From: Actinomycetes bacterium
GTDB taxonomy: Bacteria > Actinomycetota > Actinomycetes > Mycobacteriales > Mycobacteriaceae
Reading direction: 5' to 3'
Length of the DNA stretch: 64,000 bases
Assembly: GCA_023418505.1 (NCBI GenBank)
Contig: JAEZZR010000012.1
Location: forward strand, 124,001 to 188,000
The position numbers were made by a program, and so were the translations under genes. The notes beneath the pieces were generated by a model. The model saw only the letters and a list, made by a program, of their open reading frames with translations. It did no database searches and was not told the origin of the DNA. Shown piece after piece: positions 61,474-64,000 of the stretch. How positions within the stretch are numbered: position 1 is the stretch's first letter; each line of letters starts with the position of its first letter.

Positions 61474-62622
61474 ATGGCCAAGAAATCACTTGCACATGTG
61501 CTGATCATCATCGGCGCGGCGTTGCTGATCATCGCCGTGTTGCTGCCAACCTTCCTGGTGCCTCGGTTGAAGGTGGTTCCCCTAGATCTAACTAGCTCTA
61601 CGAACACCATCATTCAGGATGGTGCGCTGTTGGATTCGCGTCTGCTAGGCGAAAATAAGCCAGCTAAGGGTCGGGAAGACGATCCTCGCTGTGAAGAAGG
61701 CGAAGAACCTCTTCCGATTCACTGCTTCATCAGCGATGAGACTCCGATTCAGTCCAAGCGTTGGGTAACCATCGAAGAACCTGCGGATAGCGAAGTTGCC
61801 ACACTGCAGGTTGGTACGACCTTGATCCGCCACGATCGGGAAGAGCCAGCAAACCTGATTAACGCAACGATTGACCGCATCACCATTGATCGCTCCACCG
61901 CTTGGCCTGTTGACGAGCCTGTTTCTACCGTGGAGATCAACGCCCCAGCTGCTGGCAGCGATGTTGCTCCACCAGCGTTTACCCGTGGTGGCGTGCAGTA
62001 CCAGTTCCCATTCGATGCTGATAAAAAGACGTACGATTACTTCGACGTGCAGTCGATGGAACTGTTCCAGATTGATTTCCTCGGCGAGGAAGAGCAGGAC
62101 GGCACCACCGTGTACAAGTACCAGATGGTGATCCCGCCGCAGAACCTCTACGAGAACCTCACCGATCACTTCACCCGCGATGGCCGGGAGATGACTGAGG
62201 CCGACGAAGCTTCCCTGGCTGCCTTCCGCTTGAAGTTCCCAGCAAACATTTGGGGTGAAGAGGGCGATGAAGAAATCGAGATGGATCGCTACTACACCAA
62301 CACTCGTACCGTGCGTGTGGAGCCTTCCACCGGCATGATCGTTAACGGCCGCGAAGAGATGTTCATGTTCTACGCCAAGGATCAGGAAGAAGCGAACGAG
62401 ATTGCTTCTACCCAGGGCCATGAGCGTGAGCGCGCCGAGCGCAACCGCACCGCACTGGATTACGTTGCTCAGTGGGACGACGAGTCTAAGGCTCGCCAGC
62501 TGGCTAAGGCCAACGATTCTCGTTCGAAGTTGCTGTGGGGTGGCACCATTGTGCCAATCATCCTGGGTATCATCGGCCTGGTGATGATCCTTGTGGGTAT
62601 CCGCATCCACCGTCGCTCCTAG
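61474..62622 (+). CDS. DUF3068 (PorA-family) envelope protein
   Basis: 382 residues from ATG 61474. An N-terminal helix (about 5-27) and a C-terminal helix (about 356-378) flank a large outward domain with repeated acidic-Tyr motifs, the layout of DUF3068/PorA-family proteins, which occur near mycolate genes. The region PEFTRGGVQYQFP-like and the YYTNTRTVRVEPSTGM segment are typical. Function is not proven. Downstream is a strong terminator. Confidence 0.85.
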   Translation: MAKKSLAHVLIIIGAALLIIAVLLPTFLVPRLKVVPLDLTSSTNTIIQDGALLDSRLLGENKPAKGREDDPRCEEGEEPLPIHCFISDETPIQSKRWVTIEEPADSEVATLQVGTTLIRHDREEPANLINATIDRITIDRSTAWPVDEPVSTVEINAPAAGSDVAPPAFTRGGVQYQFPFDADKKTYDYFDVQSMELFQIDFLGEEEQDGTTVYKYQMVIPPQNLYENLTDHFTRDGREMTEADEASLAAFRLKFPANIWGEEGDEEIEMDRYYTNTRTVRVEPSTGMIVNGREEMFMFYAKDQEEANEIASTQGHERERAERNRTALDYVAQWDDESKARQLAKANDSRSKLLWGGTIVPIILGIIGLVMILVGIRIHRRS

Positions 62623-62672
62623 CAGCATCCCACGCGGGAGCGATTCCAGCTCGAGAAAAGCGTGGTAGCTAA

Positions 62673-64000
62673 ATGAGTACTTCTCCGCCTCCTGGTCACT
62701 TCCGACCATCGGGGCGGAGTTTTTTTGCTTTACGACGGATACCGCACGGCGAAAACCACGCCACGCTATCCCTAATACCGGTGGTGCTGGTGGCAGCAGT
62801 GCTGACGGCATGCAGCCTCTGGCCACTCTGGACCGTCCAGCTATTGGGATCCGACCATCAGCTACTACTGCGCGACATGGTGGTTGTACCAGAACCTGCA
62901 ATTACCGATGCTGTCTGGGGTTTGGGCAGCTCTGCGGCTCGTGCAGTCCCCCAAGATATTTTCCTGGCCTACGGCGCACAGCTGATAGAAGCAACCGTGC
63001 TAGCCAAAGTCTTGTTGACGCTTGCGCTACTCGTCGGAGGCATCGGCGCTGCCGCACTTGCCCACCGGCTGGTGGGCGTAGGCTGGCTTGGCCAAATCAG
63101 TGCCACGGCGCTCACGCTATGGAACCCATATGTGGTGGAGCGGCTACTGCAAGGCCAATGGTCTCTGGTGATCGCTGCGGTGCTGTTCCCTGCTATTGCT
63201 TATGCCTGGTTGCCGGATCAGAATCGGCCGGGTCAGAATCAGCCGTATCCGCGGGATTCGGAGCTATCGGGTACCAGTGTTGGACGAGTGCGTTCGTCAC
63301 GAGCAGCTCGGTTGTGGTCAGCCCAAAAAATATGGTCAGCCCGCTTGTGCCTGATGGCTTGCGCTGCTCTCACCCCAACGGGAGCGATCTTGGCCACGAT
63401 TGTGGCAGTTATCGCTGCCAGTGGGCATATCCAGTTACGTCAACGGTCTCATAAACAGCCGAATAGGCAATCACTTCTGGCGGGGCTCACCGGCATCGTC
63501 GTGAGCTTGCCATGGTTGGCCGCTACAGCGCTTTCAGAGTCTGCTTATAGCGGCGCACTTTCGGATCCCACAGCCGCAGCTAGTTTCGCTGCCCGGGCCG
63601 AAAGGTTCGCTAGCACATGGGGTGCGGTTATTGGTCTTGGAGGGATTTGGAATTCCCAAACTGTTCCACCTTCCCGGGAGGAAGGCGTCGCTGCTTTAAC
63701 TATACTCCTTCTGCTGCCATTGTTGGTATTGGGAGCCCGGCGCGTCTGGCCAGGGGCTGCTCGATTCATCGTCCTGGCACTGGTGTCGGTGGTGTCGATT
63801 GCGCTTTTGGCCTCCCCATGGGGCATTGCGTTGATGCAGTGGTTGCTGGCAGAAATCCCTGGTGCGGGATTGCTGCGCGATACGCAAAAGTGGGTGGCAT
63901 TGGCCCTGCCCGGCTATGTGGTGCTGCTGGCTACTGGCGTGGAGCAACTACGTGATTATTTCGCCGGTTCGCTCGCCAACAACAAAGCCCTGGCCACCGC
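62673..64000 (+). CDS. Multi-pass membrane protein, partial (GT-C-like)
   Basis: Open to the right edge, 442 residues visible. At least eight hydrophobic helices, an N-terminal helix at about residues 34-54 and an extracytoplasmic acidic loop after it (SDHQLLLRDMVV) recall GT-C glycosyltransferases of the mycolate/arabinogalactan clusters, but no glycosyltransferase motif is certain. The first 20 codons overlap an intrinsic terminator hairpin, so the true start may be further downstream, or expression is attenuated. The last visible block is LLRDTQKWVALALPGYV, a conserved cytosolic-loop motif. Confidence 0.65.
   Translation, partial: MSTSPPPGHFRPSGRSFFALRRIPHGENHATLSLIPVVLVAAVLTACSLWPLWTVQLLGSDHQLLLRDMVVVPEPAITDAVWGLGSSAARAVPQDIFLAYGAQLIEATVLAKVLLTLALLVGGIGAAALAHRLVGVGWLGQISATALTLWNPYVVERLLQGQWSLVIAAVLFPAIAYAWLPDQNRPGQNQPYPRDSELSGTSVGRVRSSRAARLWSAQKIWSARLCLMACAALTPTGAILATIVAVIAASGHIQLRQRSHKQPNRQSLLAGLTGIVVSLPWLAATALSESAYSGALSDPTAAASFAARAERFASTWGAVIGLGGIWNSQTVPPSREEGVAALTILLLLPLLVLGARRVWPGAARFIVLALVSVVSIALLASPWGIALMQWLLAEIPGAGLLRDTQKWVALALPGYVVLLATGVEQLRDYFAGSLANNKALAT
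62683..62726 (+). terminator. Intrinsic terminator after the DUF3068 gene
   Basis: CTCCGCC (62683-62689) pairs with GGCGGAG (62713-62719) enclosing a second stem TGGTC/GACCA, followed by a run of seven T. It overlaps the first codons of the downstream membrane protein. Confidence 0.9.

Noticed and set aside
61645..62901. A long minus-strand frame (418 codons) opposite the DUF3068 gene
   Set aside because: Antisense shadow of a well-supported gene; it crosses the terminator and has no family features.

Overview
The window is a chromosomal segment of a high-GC actinobacterium with an arabinogalactan/mycolate envelope, most likely a Corynebacterium (species not determined). The evidence is an AftD-type arabinofuranosyltransferase with its DUF2613 partner, a DUF3068 protein, the actinobacterial ino1, an HspR-controlled dnaK-grpE-dnaJ-hspR operon with HAIR operators, and gene neighbourhoods that I know from Mycobacterium tuberculosis: SpoU methylase/pyrE/clpB/oxidoreductase, purA/DUF3151/GH76, aminotransferase next to Fe-S reductase, and dcd near a UDP-glucose dehydrogenase. 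It is mostly ordinary chromosome. I see no prophage, integrase, insertion sequence, CRISPR array or rRNA operon, and one tRNA.

Layout. 1-5.4 kb: 5' part of purA (runs off the left edge), a divergent conserved protein, then the ferrous/ferric iron uptake operon efeUOB. 5.4-9.4 kb: K+ channel pair TrkH-TrkA, a repeat-rich intergenic region of about 780 bp, and an FUSC exporter. 9.5-18.2 kb: a long leftward block with DUF3151, a GH76 endomannanase-like enzyme, an RNA methyltransferase, a lysoplasmalogenase-like membrane protein, pyrE, an anchored protein, a rhodanese without its catalytic cysteine, and clpB. 18.4-25.9 kb: a flavin reductase-like protein, ino1, an iron(III) ABC importer (fbpABC type), a TRIC channel and a nitrilase-family amidase. 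26-29.2 kb: a type VII-like helical protein coupled to a DUF1023 hydrolase, then a membrane-anchored serine hydrolase. 29.3-33.6 kb: heat-shock operon.

33.7-39 kb: PadR regulator with a MacB/FtsX-type ABC exporter under a clear double palindrome, and a lipoprotein. 39.4-45.5 kb: a 1280-residue membrane Fe-S reductase with a remarkable Gly-Ala-Pro repeat tail, a cation-efflux protein and an alanine-type aminotransferase. 45.6-52 kb: YibE/F protein, UDP-glucose dehydrogenase, aldo/keto reductase, dcd, tRNA-Gly, NTF2-like protein, arginase-fold protein, GNAT. 52.4-56 kb: a degenerate ABC ATPase plus YhgE/Pip membrane protein and a universal stress protein. 56.1-64 kb: an envelope-assembly cluster with DUF2613, aftD, a membrane acyltransferase, DUF3068 and a partial multi-pass membrane protein cut by the right edge.

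Common themes are iron acquisition (two systems), proteostasis under HspR (clpB and the dnaK operon share HAIR elements), and envelope construction. Many genes appear to be leaderless: a TANNNT -10 hexamer sits 6-8 nt before the start codon, which I used to fix several start sites. The features most worth a second look are the repeat-tailed Fe-S reductase, the palindromic and tandem repeats around the TrkH and FUSC genes, the PadR operators with a third copy upstream of the Fe-S gene, the two perfect DnaA boxes at 25.97-26.01 kb, and three enzymes or ATPases with altered key residues.
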